The translations under genes were made by a program, and so were the position numbers. From Clostridia bacterium (lineage in GTDB: Bacteria > Bacillota > Clostridia > Christensenellales > Borkfalkiaceae), in the NCBI GenBank assembly GCA_021204585.1, contig JAJPZC010000151.1, forward strand, positions 1 to 43,038: 43,038 bases of DNA. The letters run 5' to 3'. The notes beneath the pieces are model-generated. The model was not told the origin of the DNA, ran no database searches, and was given only the letters and a program-made list of their open reading frames with translations. Each line of letters begins with the position of its first letter. Positions within the stretch are counted from its first letter, which is position 1. Shown piece after piece: positions 1-7,769 of this stretch.

Positions 1-30
1 GGCGGGTGCCATGTAAACAGTGTTCATCAT
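1..30 (-). CDS. N-terminus of a gene cut by the window edge
   Basis: The first 30 bases, read on the minus strand, begin with ATG ATG and translate as MMNTVYMAPA before leaving the window. A GAGG ribosome binding site lies 4 to 5 bases upstream, and a good sigma-70-type promoter stands at 90-119. Only ten codons are visible, so no function can be given. The start codon could be either of the two adjacent ATGs. Confidence 0.5.
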   Translation of the reverse strand, partial: MMNTVYMAPA

Positions 31-89
31 TTAACCTCGCTTATCTGTGAGCTATCCGGTTGCTGCCAGAAGGCTCTTTGGATGGCTTA

Positions 90-119
90 AGTATAGCATG
101 CCAAGGGTGCGGAAATCAA
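90..119 (-). promoter_or_regulatory. Promoter for the gene leaving the left edge
   Basis: On the minus strand a TTGATT -35 box (114-119) and a TATACT -10 box (90-95) are separated by 18 bases. A TGC extension precedes the -10. It points at the truncated gene starting at 30. Confidence 0.55.
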
Positions 120-132
120 TATAGGGAAGAAC

Positions 133-161
133 AAAAAAGCGGATGCGTTAGCTACATCCGC
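133..161 (-). terminator. Rho-independent terminator on the minus strand
   Basis: On the minus strand the stem GCGGATG / CATCCGC with a 9-base loop is followed directly by six T residues. It ends the transcript of the small minus-strand gene at 260-454. It sits 27 bases after a third in-frame stop at 188-190, not directly after the annotated stop. Confidence 0.85.
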
Positions 162-187
162 CAAGGTATTTGCCCAATGTTCAATGA

Positions 188-259
188 TTAGTCATCCCAT
201 TCGATATAATCAGGTGCCCAATCAGGCCATGTCTGCCCATATCTTTTCTATGCAATATG
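188..259 (-). pseudogene. In-frame 3' tail after two stop codons of the small Asn-rich gene
   Basis: Continuing the frame of the 64-residue gene past its TGA gives HIA, a TAG, then KRYGQTWPDWAPDYIEWDD and a TAA at 188-190. The segment is rich in Trp, Asp and Tyr, is free of start codons, and is followed 27 bases later by a rho-independent terminator. This looks like the original C-terminus of a longer protein cut off by two nonsense mutations. Readthrough is possible but not shown. An alternative is chance composition over 19 codons. Confidence 0.4.
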
Positions 260-454
260 TCACTGCTGATGGTTTTTATGAGCGCCAGACTGATTGCCAC
301 TGGATTTATTTCCCTTATAGGCAGCATTGTTAGGGTTCAACTGATTCGCACGGTTGTTTACGTTTGCACGATATGCTGGATTGTTAGGATTATGCTGGTT
401 GGCGTAATTGTTCAACTGTGCCTGAGTATGTGTTTTGCCAGAAACATTTGACAT
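260..454 (-). CDS. Small Asn/Pro-rich protein with two ANQxNPNNxAY repeats
   Basis: This 64-residue protein has a strong ribosome binding site (AGAAGGAGG, about 9 bases before the ATG), which supports real translation. It contains two copies of a motif, at residues about 16-28 and 34-46, of the form N-x-A-N-Q-x-N-P-N-N-x-A-Y. Small proteins with this repeat are familiar from many bacteria as uncharacterised, asparagine-rich polypeptides. It has no signal peptide or membrane segment and is basic and very hydrophilic, so it is probably cytosolic and unstructured. I do not know its function. Oddly, the same frame continues after the TGA through a short TAG-interrupted stretch into a protein-like, Trp/Asp-rich tail ending at 188, with the terminator placed after that tail. 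The ORF may therefore be a truncated form of a longer gene. Confidence 0.75.
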   Translation of the reverse strand: MSNVSGKTHTQAQLNNYANQHNPNNPAYRANVNNRANQLNPNNAAYKGNKSSGNQSGAHKNHQQ

Positions 455-485
455 GCGTTAATACCTCCTTCTAAGCAAATAAAGG

Positions 486-514
486 ACCATACAGCCTATG
501 GTGCATGGTCTCAA
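486..514 (-). promoter_or_regulatory. Possible promoter of the small Asn-rich gene
   Basis: On the minus strand TTGAGA (509-514) and TATGGT (486-491) are spaced by 17 bases and lie about 30 bases upstream of the start codon at 454. The -10 box is a weak match, and the segment can also fold because of the ACCAT/ATGGT arms. Confidence 0.4.
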
Positions 515-616
515 ACTTGCTAACTTAGTTGTGCCTTGCACCACAAAATAGAGCCTTTATTGGCTTAAGATTTTGTCGTGCAAAGCATTGAAACATAGAG
601 GGAACTACTGAAAGTC

Positions 617-747
617 CTATCGTGCTACTTTCTCCATGTCAACGAGTATCTTTAGAGCATGGATGAGTTTCAACGTTTGTCCGTTGTCAGATTCGCAAAT
701 GCGTCGAGGATTTCTTTCGCACACTCGTCCTGCAAACAGATAATCGC
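617..747 (-). pseudogene. Remnant of a decayed gene (frameshifted)
   Basis: On the minus strand two overlapping frames join into one protein-like stretch. The first reads IICLQDECAKEILDAF and onward to LTTD, and then runs into a TGA. After a one-base frame change it continues as GQTLKLIHALKILVDMEKVA and a stop at 617-619. Neither part has a start codon or ribosome binding site. It looks like the last 40 or so codons of a lost gene; the family is not recognisable. Confidence 0.35.
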
Positions 748-1047
748 CTATGCATGATAAGCTCCTCTGACACATTTAGTTTAGCACCTTCATTCGCAGA
801 AATCAATACAGAAAGGGCGATTTAACCTTCCAAAATCAAGAATTTCCGGGGTCTATATGTGCATTTTGTGCATGCATAAATGCAGGTTGTGTTTTGGACG
901 GGACAAGGGTGTCCGGGGTGTGGTAACATGGCGTATATGTAGAGAAAATGATGAGTTTGACCATGGTCAAAACGGGGTATATGGTAGCGGGGTTTTGTGC
1001 AAACTGCACAAAAATTTTTGTCTTTTATATACAAGTGTTTTTTCTGG

Positions 1048-1056
1048 TGTTATAAT
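1048..1056 (+). promoter_or_regulatory. Extended -10 promoter of the ppx-like gene
   Basis: TGTTATAAT is a perfect extended -10 element about 88 bases upstream of the GTG start. No good -35 box is present at the right spacing, which is acceptable for extended -10 promoters. Confidence 0.5.
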
Positions 1057-1143
1057 CTCTACATTGAAAAGTGTTTTTTGTTGCCGGCTTTTGAAGGGGG
1101 ACCGGCAAAATTCGGCAACGGGTAGTACCCGGGGAGTATTGAG

Positions 1144-2661
1144 GTGAGCGAAAAATTAGGCATCATCGATTTAGGCTCAAATTCAGCAAGACTCGTAATT
1201 GTTAACCTCTTTGAAGAAGGGTATTTCATGGTCGTGGATGAGCTGAAGGAAAGTGTCAGACTCGGACAGGACATGGAAAAGGACGGCTTTTTGAAGCCGG
1301 CACGTGTATCTGAGACTATTAAGACCCTCAAGATGTTCAGGCGCCTGTGCGATGCGTCAGGCGTGGACAGAATCATAGCGGTAGCTACGGAAGCGGTCAG
1401 AAGAGCAAAGAATCAGCGCAGCTTCCTGGATGAGATACAGGCAAACTGCGGCATTAAGCTGCGGGTGCTTTCTCCGGATGAGGAGGCGGTACTCGTTTAT
1501 CGTGGTGTAATAAACACAATGGACATCCCCAAGGGCCTCATTTTAGAGATCGGCGGCGGGTCCACGAAGATTGTGTACTATAACAGAAGGAACCTTCTAA
1601 ACCACGTGACCATACCATATGGTGCGGTAACGCTTACGGACATGTTTGCAGCGTCCGGTTTGAAGCCTGAGGAGCAGGCAGCCGAGATAGAAAAGCTCAT
1701 ATCGGAGCAGCTGCAGGGCATAGACTGGCTTAAGAACGTGGATTCGGACGCACAGATGATAGGCGTCGGCGGCTCCTTCAGAAACCTGTTCAAGATCACC
1801 AAGATGGTGCACAAGTATCCTTTGGACACAGTGCACAACTACCGCATGCTCACGGAGGACTTCACCCCCATATATGACATGATCAAGGTCTTGGACCTGG
1901 ACAAGAAAAAGAAGATCAAGGGGCTGTCTGCGTCCCGTGCGGACATACTTCCCGCGGCCCTTGCTGTTATAAATGCCTTCATAAAGTATATGCATGAGGA
2001 TACGATTGCATTCTCAGGCGCAGGCCTCCGTGAGGGCATAATGTTCAACCAGGCGCTGCCGGCTACCATGGAGAAGCCGCTGCAGGACGTGCTGGGCTAT
2101 TCGCTGCAGACCCTTGTAAAGTATTATGAGTGCGATGAAAAGCACGTGGAGCACGTTGTGAACCTCTCCGTGCAGCTCTTCAAGCAGCTCCGTGTGCTTC
2201 ACAAGTTCCCTCGTCAGTATATACGCATCCTCAAGATAGCCGCCTCGCTTCATGACTGCGGCATGAGGATCAAGTTCTACAACCACCAGAGACACAGCTG
2301 GTACATGATTTTGAATGCCACGCTGTACGGTGTCTCCCACAGAGAGATAGTGCTTGCTGCCTTCGTGGCCTGCTGCCACAAGAAGGAAGACATCAACATG
2401 CAGGACTGGGTGAGGTACCGGGACATTGTGTCAGACGATGACCTCGAGATAGTAAGGAAGCTGGGCGTGATCCTCAGAATTGCGGAGAGCCTGGACAGGG
2501 CCAACTCCGGAACAGTGAAGAACGTCAACTGCGATATCCTGGGCGATTCGGTAATCATGAAGACAGAGGTGGAAAGTGATGCCACTCTGGAGATAAAAAA
2601 CGCTATGGCGGCCGCGACGGAGTTCAGAAAGTCTTTCCACAAAAACCTTGAAATACTTTAG
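1144..2661 (+). CDS. ppx: Ppx/GppA family exopolyphosphatase
   Basis: This 505-residue protein belongs to the Ppx/GppA family of the actin-like ATPase superfamily. Members cleave terminal phosphate from inorganic polyphosphate or convert pppGpp to ppGpp. The first phosphate motif is visible at residues 6-17 (GIIDLGSNSARL) and the second at 131-140 (GLILEIGGGS). The C-terminal half carries an HD-type hydrolase module with a clear His-Asp pair at about 370-371 (SLHDCGM). Full length for the two-domain form. The start is GTG at 1144, preceded by a GGGGAG-like ribosome binding site. Transcription probably starts from the extended -10 at 1048 and ends at the strong terminator at 2668. Polyphosphatase versus pppGpp phosphatase specificity cannot be decided from sequence. 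Confidence 0.93.
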   Translation: MSEKLGIIDLGSNSARLVIVNLFEEGYFMVVDELKESVRLGQDMEKDGFLKPARVSETIKTLKMFRRLCDASGVDRIIAVATEAVRRAKNQRSFLDEIQANCGIKLRVLSPDEEAVLVYRGVINTMDIPKGLILEIGGGSTKIVYYNRRNLLNHVTIPYGAVTLTDMFAASGLKPEEQAAEIEKLISEQLQGIDWLKNVDSDAQMIGVGGSFRNLFKITKMVHKYPLDTVHNYRMLTEDFTPIYDMIKVLDLDKKKKIKGLSASRADILPAALAVINAFIKYMHEDTIAFSGAGLREGIMFNQALPATMEKPLQDVLGYSLQTLVKYYECDEKHVEHVVNLSVQLFKQLRVLHKFPRQYIRILKIAASLHDCGMRIKFYNHQRHSWYMILNATLYGVSHREIVLAAFVACCHKKEDINMQDWVRYRDIVSDDDLEIVRKLGVILRIAESLDRANSGTVKNVNCDILGDSVIMKTEVESDATLEIKNAMAAATEFRKSFHKNLEIL

Positions 2662-2667
2662 ACGCTA

Positions 2668-2694
2668 AATGCCGCAGCACCTGCGGCATTTTTT
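2668..2694 (+). terminator. Rho-independent terminator after ppx
   Basis: A perfect 10-bp stem, AATGCCGCAG / CTGCGGCATT, with a 3-base loop is followed by TTTT. It starts 6 bases after the ppx stop codon. Confidence 0.92.
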
Positions 2695-2788
2695 ACCAAG
2701 TGGGCCCCTGCTGTAGCCCAGGCCCGTCTGCAGGATCAGCATGCCGGCCGGGGCCCGGAACCGGGCCGGTTTTAGGGGGAGGTGCACA

Positions 2789-3343
2789 ATGAAATACATA
2801 CTCGCAAGCGCATCCCCAAGACGGAAGGAGCTTCTGCACAGGGTCTTAGAATCCTTTGAGATACAGCCCGCTCTGTCTCCTGAGACGTATAACGATTCCC
2901 TGTTCCCGGAGGACGTGGCCATATCCCTTGCAGAGTCCAAGTGCGATGAAGTCTACGCCCGCAACCCGGGCGCCGTGGTCATTGCCTGTGACACCATAGT
3001 GGTCTTAAACAAGGAGATCCTCGGCAAGCCCGCAAACGAAGAGGAGGCCTCCGAGATGCTTCACAAGCTCTCCGGCAGGACGCACCAGGTTATAACGGGC
3101 GTGTGCGTGCGCTCCTCCATAAAGCGCAAGTCTGCGTATGAGTGCACCGAGGTGCGTTTCAACCAGCTCACGGAGGACTTCATCCGGGACTACATAGCTT
3201 CCGGCTCTCCCTTGGACAAGGCCGGGGCGTACGGCATCCAGGACGCAGGCGTGGTAAAGGAATATTACGGCAGCTACACCAACGTCGTAGGCCTTCCCGT
3301 ATCCCTTGTAAGCCGTCTTATCCAGGAGTGCACAACCATCTAA
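2789..3343 (+). CDS. maf: Maf family nucleotide pyrophosphatase
   Basis: This 184-residue protein is a Maf/YhdE family nucleoside triphosphate pyrophosphatase. The family hydrolyses dTTP, UTP and modified nucleotides and is linked to septum formation. Visible hallmarks are the N-terminal LASASPRRKELL motif (residues 4-15), the central CDTIVVLNKEILGKP motif and the YGIQDAG motif near the end. The chosen ATG at 2789 has an excellent ribosome binding site (GGGGGAGG, 6 bases spacing); an upstream in-frame ATG at 2741 would add a Gly/Arg-rich run unlike the family. A GC-rich hairpin (GGCCCGG-aa-CCGGGCC, 2752-2767) followed by GGTTTTA stands just before the ribosome binding site and may be an attenuator. 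Its neighbour is an MreB-like gene; maf next to mreB is a common arrangement in Bacillota. Confidence 0.93.
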   Translation: MKYILASASPRRKELLHRVLESFEIQPALSPETYNDSLFPEDVAISLAESKCDEVYARNPGAVVIACDTIVVLNKEILGKPANEEEASEMLHKLSGRTHQVITGVCVRSSIKRKSAYECTEVRFNQLTEDFIRDYIASGSPLDKAGAYGIQDAGVVKEYYGSYTNVVGLPVSLVSRLIQECTTI

Positions 3344-3511
3344 GAACGCACATAAGCGCCCGCAAACGGCCTCTTAAGGGCCATACGCCGCAATATATGC
3401 GGCATCCAAACGCAGAGTAACATACTTTAGACACTATACACAGCAGGAACTGCGCAGGGCGCAGTCCCATCCCGCAAAGCGGGGAGCCCGCAGAGCTTTT
3501 GGGAGGCTTTC

Positions 3512-4525
3512 ATGAAAAGATTAGTTATAGACTTCGGGTCCGGTTACACCAAGATTTACATGCCCGGCTGCGGGGTTGTCCTTTTTGAGGCCACCTGCAT
3601 TGCCGTGGAAGAGATGGCAGAGAGCCACTCATACAACATAAAGGCGTACGGGAACAAGGCAAAGGCCCTTTCCGGCCGTGCCGCACGCACCACGCACATC
3701 ATAGAACCGGTGTCCCAGGGAGACATAAGGCACATGAACCTCGCCCTGCAGCTCCTTAGATACTTCCTTGAGAAGATAGAGATACCCGCCCGCCAGGCGC
3801 GCCATGCAGAGGCTCTGTTCCTTCTGCCGTGCGGCATAAAGGAAGACATAGTGGCAAAGTACAAGCGCCTCGCCGAAGAGTGCGGCTTCGCCAACACGTA
3901 CTTTGCGCGCATTCCCTTTGCGGTAATCCTTGGCCACAACATAACCATGAGCGAATCCCGCCCCGTATGCTGCCTGGACATAGGCTGCACCGTCTCAAAC
4001 CTTGCCATAGTGTCCCAGGACGGCATAATATCCGGCAAGTCCGTATACCTTGGCGGAGAGGACATAGACATAAGCATAACGGACTACTTAGCTGCAAACC
4101 ACAACTTCCGCATAGGCACCCTGACTGCCGAGAACCTCAAAAACACCGTCGGCTCTTTGCTTCCGGATGACAACAAGCTCAACAACGTCTATGGCCGCGA
4201 CGGCTCCTCAGGCATCCCCGTCACCATGCCCATATACTCATGGCACCTGACGGGCATAATCTCCAGCCATCTGGACGCCATCATAAAGGAAGTTTCAGAC
4301 ATGCTCTCCAAGGTCTCCCCGGACGTCTCGTCTGCCATAATGCGCTCCGGCATCTACCTTGCCGGCGGCATGATGAAGGTAGACGGCGTGCCGGAGTACA
4401 TCCAGGAAACTCTGGGCATACCCGTTATAATGCCGGAAGATCCCCAGCTGGATGCAGTAATGGGCGGAGGCGCCATCCTCTCGGATGACAAGCTCTTGGA
4501 GCGGCTCACCAAAACCGTAGACTAG
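3512..4525 (+). CDS. MreB-like bacterial actin (divergent)
   Basis: This 337-residue protein has the actin/MreB fold signatures. The phosphate-1 loop is IDFGSGYTKIY (residues 6-16). The phosphate-2 region CCLDIGCTVSNLAIV is near residue 153, and the adenosine motif IYLAGGMMKVDG is near 287. The C-terminal pattern, with PEDPQLDAVMGGGAIL, matches MreB/Mbl proteins, which form membrane-bound filaments directing cell-wall synthesis. The match is looser than in true MreB: the usual DLGTANTLVY start is replaced by DFGSGYTKIY. I therefore give no gene symbol. Ribosome binding site GGGAGG is 5 bases before ATG. The position directly after maf agrees with a cell-shape role. No mreC or mreD follows. 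It could instead be a specialised paralogue. Confidence 0.8.
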   Translation: MKRLVIDFGSGYTKIYMPGCGVVLFEATCIAVEEMAESHSYNIKAYGNKAKALSGRAARTTHIIEPVSQGDIRHMNLALQLLRYFLEKIEIPARQARHAEALFLLPCGIKEDIVAKYKRLAEECGFANTYFARIPFAVILGHNITMSESRPVCCLDIGCTVSNLAIVSQDGIISGKSVYLGGEDIDISITDYLAANHNFRIGTLTAENLKNTVGSLLPDDNKLNNVYGRDGSSGIPVTMPIYSWHLTGIISSHLDAIIKEVSDMLSKVSPDVSSAIMRSGIYLAGGMMKVDGVPEYIQETLGIPVIMPEDPQLDAVMGGGAILSDDKLLERLTKTVD

Positions 4526-4534
4526 CCCCTGCAT

Positions 4535-4559
4535 GTGTCTCCCAGGAGGCACAATTTTT
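4535..4559 (+). terminator. Probable terminator after the MreB-like gene
   Basis: The arms GTGTCTCC and GGAGGCAC pair with one wobble and a small loop and are followed by AATTTTTA. It lies 10 bases after the stop codon. A second hairpin, AAGAGC / GCTCTT, follows at 4565-4582. Confidence 0.55.
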
Positions 4560-4764
4560 AAGTGAAGAGCACCCTGGCTCTTCTTCCCGCGGGCATCATT
4601 CCGGCCCTCCACAGGGCAGAAAACGGTACATACTGCGGGACCAACGCAAACCAAAGCCAAATTCCCCGCAAACGGCCCGTCTGGGCTGTTCATGCAGGAA
4701 TATATACGAAACAACGGCTCTGTAGAGCCACAGGAACACACGCTGGCAGAGATTATACGGACAT

Positions 4765-6573
4765 ATGAGAAAACCGGACAAGAACATAAGAAACTTCTGT
4801 ATAATAGCTCACATAGACCACGGCAAGTCCACGCTTGCGGACAGGCTCATAGAGTACACCGGCACCGTCTCCAAGAGGGACATGGAGAACCAGATTCTGG
4901 ACTCCATGGACATAGAGCGTGAAAGGGGCATTACGATAAAGCTTGCGCCCGTCACCATGTACTATGACGCCAAGGACGGACAGGAGTACAAGTTCAACCT
5001 CATAGACACGCCGGGGCATGTGGACTTCACATATGAAGTGTCCCGTTCCCTTGCTGCCTGCGAGGGGGCCATTCTCATCGTGGACGCCACGCAGGGCGTG
5101 GAGGCGCAGACGCTTGCCAACGTGTATCTTGCCATAGAGAACAACCTTGAGATCCTGCCCGTTATAAACAAGATAGACCTTGCCTCCGCCCAGCCGGAGG
5201 AGACCAAGAAGGAGATAGAGGAAGTCATAGGCCTGGACGCCTCTTATGCGCCCCTGGTGTCCGCCAAGGAGGGCATAAACATAGAGGAGGTCCTGGAGGA
5301 CATAGTAAAGTACTTCCCCTCCCCGGACGGGGACATGGATGCCCCCTTGAAGGCCCTCATCTTTGACAGCTACTATGACAACTACAAGGGCGTAATCCTG
5401 TTCGTGCGCATAAAGGACGGCACGGTAAAGCCCGGAGACCACATAACCACATTCCTTTCAGACAAGATGTACGAGGTAGTGGAGACCGGCACCTTCAGCC
5501 CGTCCTTAACTCCCCGCGCCGGCCTTTCCGCCGGGGATGTAGGCTACATAGCCGCCAGCATAAAGAGCATACAGGACATTGCCGTGGGCGACACCGTCAC
5601 CAATGCAGACAACCCCGCCTCAGAGCCCCTGCCGGGATACATGAAGGCGCAGAGCATGGTCTTCTGCGGCATATACCCCCTGGACGGCAGCAAGTTTGCA
5701 GAGCTCAAGGACGCCCTCATAAAGCTCCAGCTCAACGACGCCTCGCTCCTGTTTGAGCCGGACAACTCGCAGGCCTTGGGGTTCGGCTTCCGCTGCGGCT
5801 TCTTGGGCCTTCTGCACATGGAGATCATACAGGAGCGCATAGAGCGCGAGTTCGGCCTCGAGATCATTACCACGGCACCCTCCGTAAGCTACAAAGTCAA
5901 AAAGACGGACGGCACGGAAATATTCGTGGACAACCCCTCGCACCTGCCTCCGCAGGGCGAGATAGCCTACATGGAAGAGCCTGTCGTGGATGCCGAGATC
6001 TACTCCCCGCCGGAGTACATAGGCTCCATAATGGACCTCTGCAAGGAAAAGAGGGGCGTGTTCAAGCAGATGAACTACCTGGACAAGACCCGTGTCCAGC
6101 TCTCATATGAGCTGCCGCTCAACGAGATCATCTACGACTTCTTCGACTCCATAAAGTCCCGCACCCGCGGCTACGCCTCCCTGGACTACGAACTTGCCGG
6201 ATACAAACAGGCAAAGCTGGTGAAGATGGACATCCTCTTGAACGGCGAAGTCTGCGATGCCCTCTCCATGATAGTCCACGAGGACTCCGCATACCCTAGG
6301 GGGCGGACCCTCTGTGAGAACCTCAAGGAGGCCATCCCCAGGCAGCTCTTCGAGATACCCGTCCAGGCAGCCGTAGGCGGCCGCATCATAGCCCGCGAGA
6401 CGGTCAAGGCCGTCCGCAAGGACGTCCTCGCCAAGTGCTACGGCGGCGACATAACCCGCAAGAAGAAGCTCCTGGAAAAGCAGAAAGAGGGCAAGAAGCG
6501 CATGCGCCAGATAGGCTCCGTGGAAGTTCCTTCCGAGGTCTTCATGCAGATCCTCAAGACCAACAAAGACTAG
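4765..6573 (+). CDS. lepA: Elongation factor 4 (LepA), ribosomal back-translocase GTPase
   Basis: This 602-residue protein is full-length LepA/EF4, a ribosome-bound GTPase that acts on stalled or mistranslocated ribosomes and in 30S biogenesis. The G1 loop AHIDHGKST is at residues 15-23, the switch motif RGITIK near 54-59, G3 DTPGHVDF at 81-88 and G4 NKID at 135-138. The LepA-specific C-terminal part ends with a Lys/Arg-rich stretch of the [20 protein letters not shown] type, typical of the family. The start at 4765 matches family length, but its ribosome binding site is weak. The upstream 240 bases hold a perfect GGCTCTGTAGAGCC palindrome at 4711-4724, which may affect expression. It is followed by 200 bases without a clear gene. 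Confidence 0.97.
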   Translation: MRKPDKNIRNFCIIAHIDHGKSTLADRLIEYTGTVSKRDMENQILDSMDIERERGITIKLAPVTMYYDAKDGQEYKFNLIDTPGHVDFTYEVSRSLAACEGAILIVDATQGVEAQTLANVYLAIENNLEILPVINKIDLASAQPEETKKEIEEVIGLDASYAPLVSAKEGINIEEVLEDIVKYFPSPDGDMDAPLKALIFDSYYDNYKGVILFVRIKDGTVKPGDHITTFLSDKMYEVVETGTFSPSLTPRAGLSAGDVGYIAASIKSIQDIAVGDTVTNADNPASEPLPGYMKAQSMVFCGIYPLDGSKFAELKDALIKLQLNDASLLFEPDNSQALGFGFRCGFLGLLHMEIIQERIEREFGLEIITTAPSVSYKVKKTDGTEIFVDNPSHLPPQGEIAYMEEPVVDAEIYSPPEYIGSIMDLCKEKRGVFKQMNYLDKTRVQLSYELPLNEIIYDFFDSIKSRTRGYASLDYELAGYKQAKLVKMDILLNGEVCDALSMIVHEDSAYPRGRTLCENLKEAIPRQLFEIPVQAAVGGRIIARETVKAVRKDVLAKCYGGDITRKKKLLEKQKEGKKRMRQIGSVEVPSEVFMQILKTNKD

Positions 6574-6784
6574 CCTTCAGGGCATCATTACGGCCCTTCA
6601 GAGCCCCTGTGGCGGCCTTCAGAGGGCCCGCCGCAAAAGGCTTCACAGCTTTGTTAGAAGCCACTTATAACGACTTACAGCCCCTTATACGGGGCCTCAC
6701 ATATGCACCAGACACACCAGACCAGCCTGCTTTAGGCGGGCGGCAGCCAAAGGCATGTACAGCAAAACCAAGGGGGAAGAGATC

Positions 6785-7378
6785 ATGAAAATACGCAGAG
6801 CCACTGAAGCGGATTATCCGTTCATGAGGGACATTTATGCAGCGTACGTGAACAACACAACGGCAACATTTGAATACGACTCTCCGACTAAGAAGCAGTT
6901 CACGTCCAGGATGAAGAACCTGGAGCTGGACTTCCCCATACTCGTTGCGGATGATGACGGCAAGATAGTGGGATACGTGTATGCGGAAAAGCTTTTCTCC
7001 CGTGAGGCGTACAGGTGGAACGCAGAAATCTCCATTTACATTGCCCAGGGCAGGACCGGCCAGGGCACGGGCAGGGCGCTGGAGTCTGCAGAATCTGCAA
7101 TACTGAAGGCGCTTGGCTTCAAGCGCATATATGCCCTCATTACCACAGAGAATGAGCGCAGCCTTGCTTTCCACAGAGCACGCGGGTACAGGGATGCCGC
7201 CTACTTTGACGCCCAGGGGTTCAAGTTCGGCCGGACCTTAAGCGTCAACTGGCTCAAGAAAGAGGTCAACGGAGACGAAGTGTACGCCAAGGCGCCCACA
7301 CGCCTCGCCGTGTTCCTTGCCACGGAAGAGGGCCGCACAAAGTTCCAGGAGATCCTGGACAGCGCCTTCAACGCATGA
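6785..7378 (+). CDS. GNAT family N-acetyltransferase (phosphinothricin-acetyltransferase type)
   Basis: This 197-residue protein has a GNAT fold: an N-terminal strand-helix MKIRRATEADYPFMRDIY, then the acetyl-CoA pyrophosphate loop near residues 93-100 (AQGRTGQGTGRAL, close to the R/Q-x-x-G-x-G/A rule). The pattern FKRIYALITTENERSLAFH fits the motif of phosphinothricin/RimI-like enzymes that acetylate small amines. The substrate is not predictable. An additional C-terminal segment of about 35 residues after the GNAT domain (from VNGDEVYAK) is not part of the usual fold. The start at 6785 is chosen for its GGGGGAAGAG ribosome binding site; an in-frame ATG at 6755 lacks one. The stop overlaps the next gene's ATG (ATGA), so the two are probably translationally coupled. 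Confidence 0.85.
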   Translation: MKIRRATEADYPFMRDIYAAYVNNTTATFEYDSPTKKQFTSRMKNLELDFPILVADDDGKIVGYVYAEKLFSREAYRWNAEISIYIAQGRTGQGTGRALESAESAILKALGFKRIYALITTENERSLAFHRARGYRDAAYFDAQGFKFGRTLSVNWLKKEVNGDEVYAKAPTRLAVFLATEEGRTKFQEILDSAFNA

Positions 7379-7764
7379 TATACGTAGACCCTTCCGCCCC
7401 TCAGGGCGCACAGACGGACGCTTGTGCAGAATGCACAAACAACGCATCTAAAGGGCCCGCAACCCCCTTCAATAGGGCTGTATATGAGTATCTCAAGACC
7501 GTCCCAAAGGGCAAGGTTGTAACATACGGCCAGGTGGCTAGGGCCATTGGGGCACCCAGAGCCTCCAGGCAGGTGGGAAGGGCCCTGCACATAAACCCGC
7601 AGCCCGGGATAATACCCTGCCACAGGGTAGTCTTTAAGGACGGAAGCCTTGCGCCCGCTTTTGCTTTCGGCGGGATGCAGATACAGGCGGAGCTTTTGCG
7701 CTCCGAAGGCGTGGAAGTTACAGGCGGCAAGGTAGACCTTGCCAAGTACGGATGGAAGGAGTAA
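7375..7764 (+). CDS. Methylated-DNA--protein-cysteine methyltransferase (Ogt/MGMT C-terminal domain type)
   Basis: This 129-residue protein contains the alkyltransferase domain that removes alkyl groups from O6-alkylguanine. The active-site motif PCHRV is present with the acceptor cysteine at residue 82, so it should be an active transferase and not an ATL (alkyltransferase-like) protein, in which this Cys is replaced. The helix-turn-helix with the Arg finger is seen in the region RAIGAPRASRQVGRAL. Domain proper starts near PFNRAVYEYL (residue 31). The first 30 residues are a low-complexity extension that includes CAEC. No alternative start codon lies between, and the ATG overlaps the upstream GNAT stop (ATGA). 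A perfect inverted repeat TTGTGCA-GAA-TGCACAA (7422-7438) sits inside the extension's DNA. Confidence 0.88.
   Translation: MIYVDPSAPQGAQTDACAECTNNASKGPATPFNRAVYEYLKTVPKGKVVTYGQVARAIGAPRASRQVGRALHINPQPGIIPCHRVVFKDGSLAPAFAFGGMQIQAELLRSEGVEVTGGKVDLAKYGWKE
7422..7438. promoter_or_regulatory. Inverted repeat TTGTGCA-N3-TGCACAA
   Basis: A perfect 7-bp inverted repeat with a 3-base centre lies within the 5' coding end of the alkyltransferase gene. The same core with the same 3-base spacing occurs at 995-1011 upstream of ppx. This suggests a shared binding site, though none is proven. Confidence 0.35.
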
Positions 7765-7769
7765 AGAGA

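Larger units (their letters stand above)
455..1143. other. Long intergenic region with palindromes upstream of ppx
   Basis: Apart from the remnant at 617-747, I see no gene here. The right part is rich in symmetric elements: a perfect 16-bp palindrome TTTGACCATGGTCAAA at 956-971, a perfect inverted repeat TTTTGTGCA-AAC-TGCACAAAA at 993-1013, and AAAAATTTTT at 1010-1019. A further TTTTGTGCATGCA lies near 863-875. These precede the ppx promoter and may bind regulators. Nearer the gene, GTTGCCGG at 1080-1087 can pair with either CCGGCAA (1102-1108) or CGGCAAC (1113-1119). These are two mutually exclusive hairpins in the leader. Confidence 0.6.

Noticed and set aside
857-1147. 96-codon frame upstream of ppx
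   Set aside because: It crosses the palindromes and promoter, has a Cys/Val-rich composition without any domain pattern and no ribosome binding site.
4692-4922. Possible 76-codon gene overlapping the start of lepA
   Set aside because: It begins with ATG and a helical stretch ([12 protein letters not shown]), but overlaps lepA by 158 bases in another frame and ends in Arg/His-rich noise; most likely chance. Could be a leader peptide only if translation is shown.
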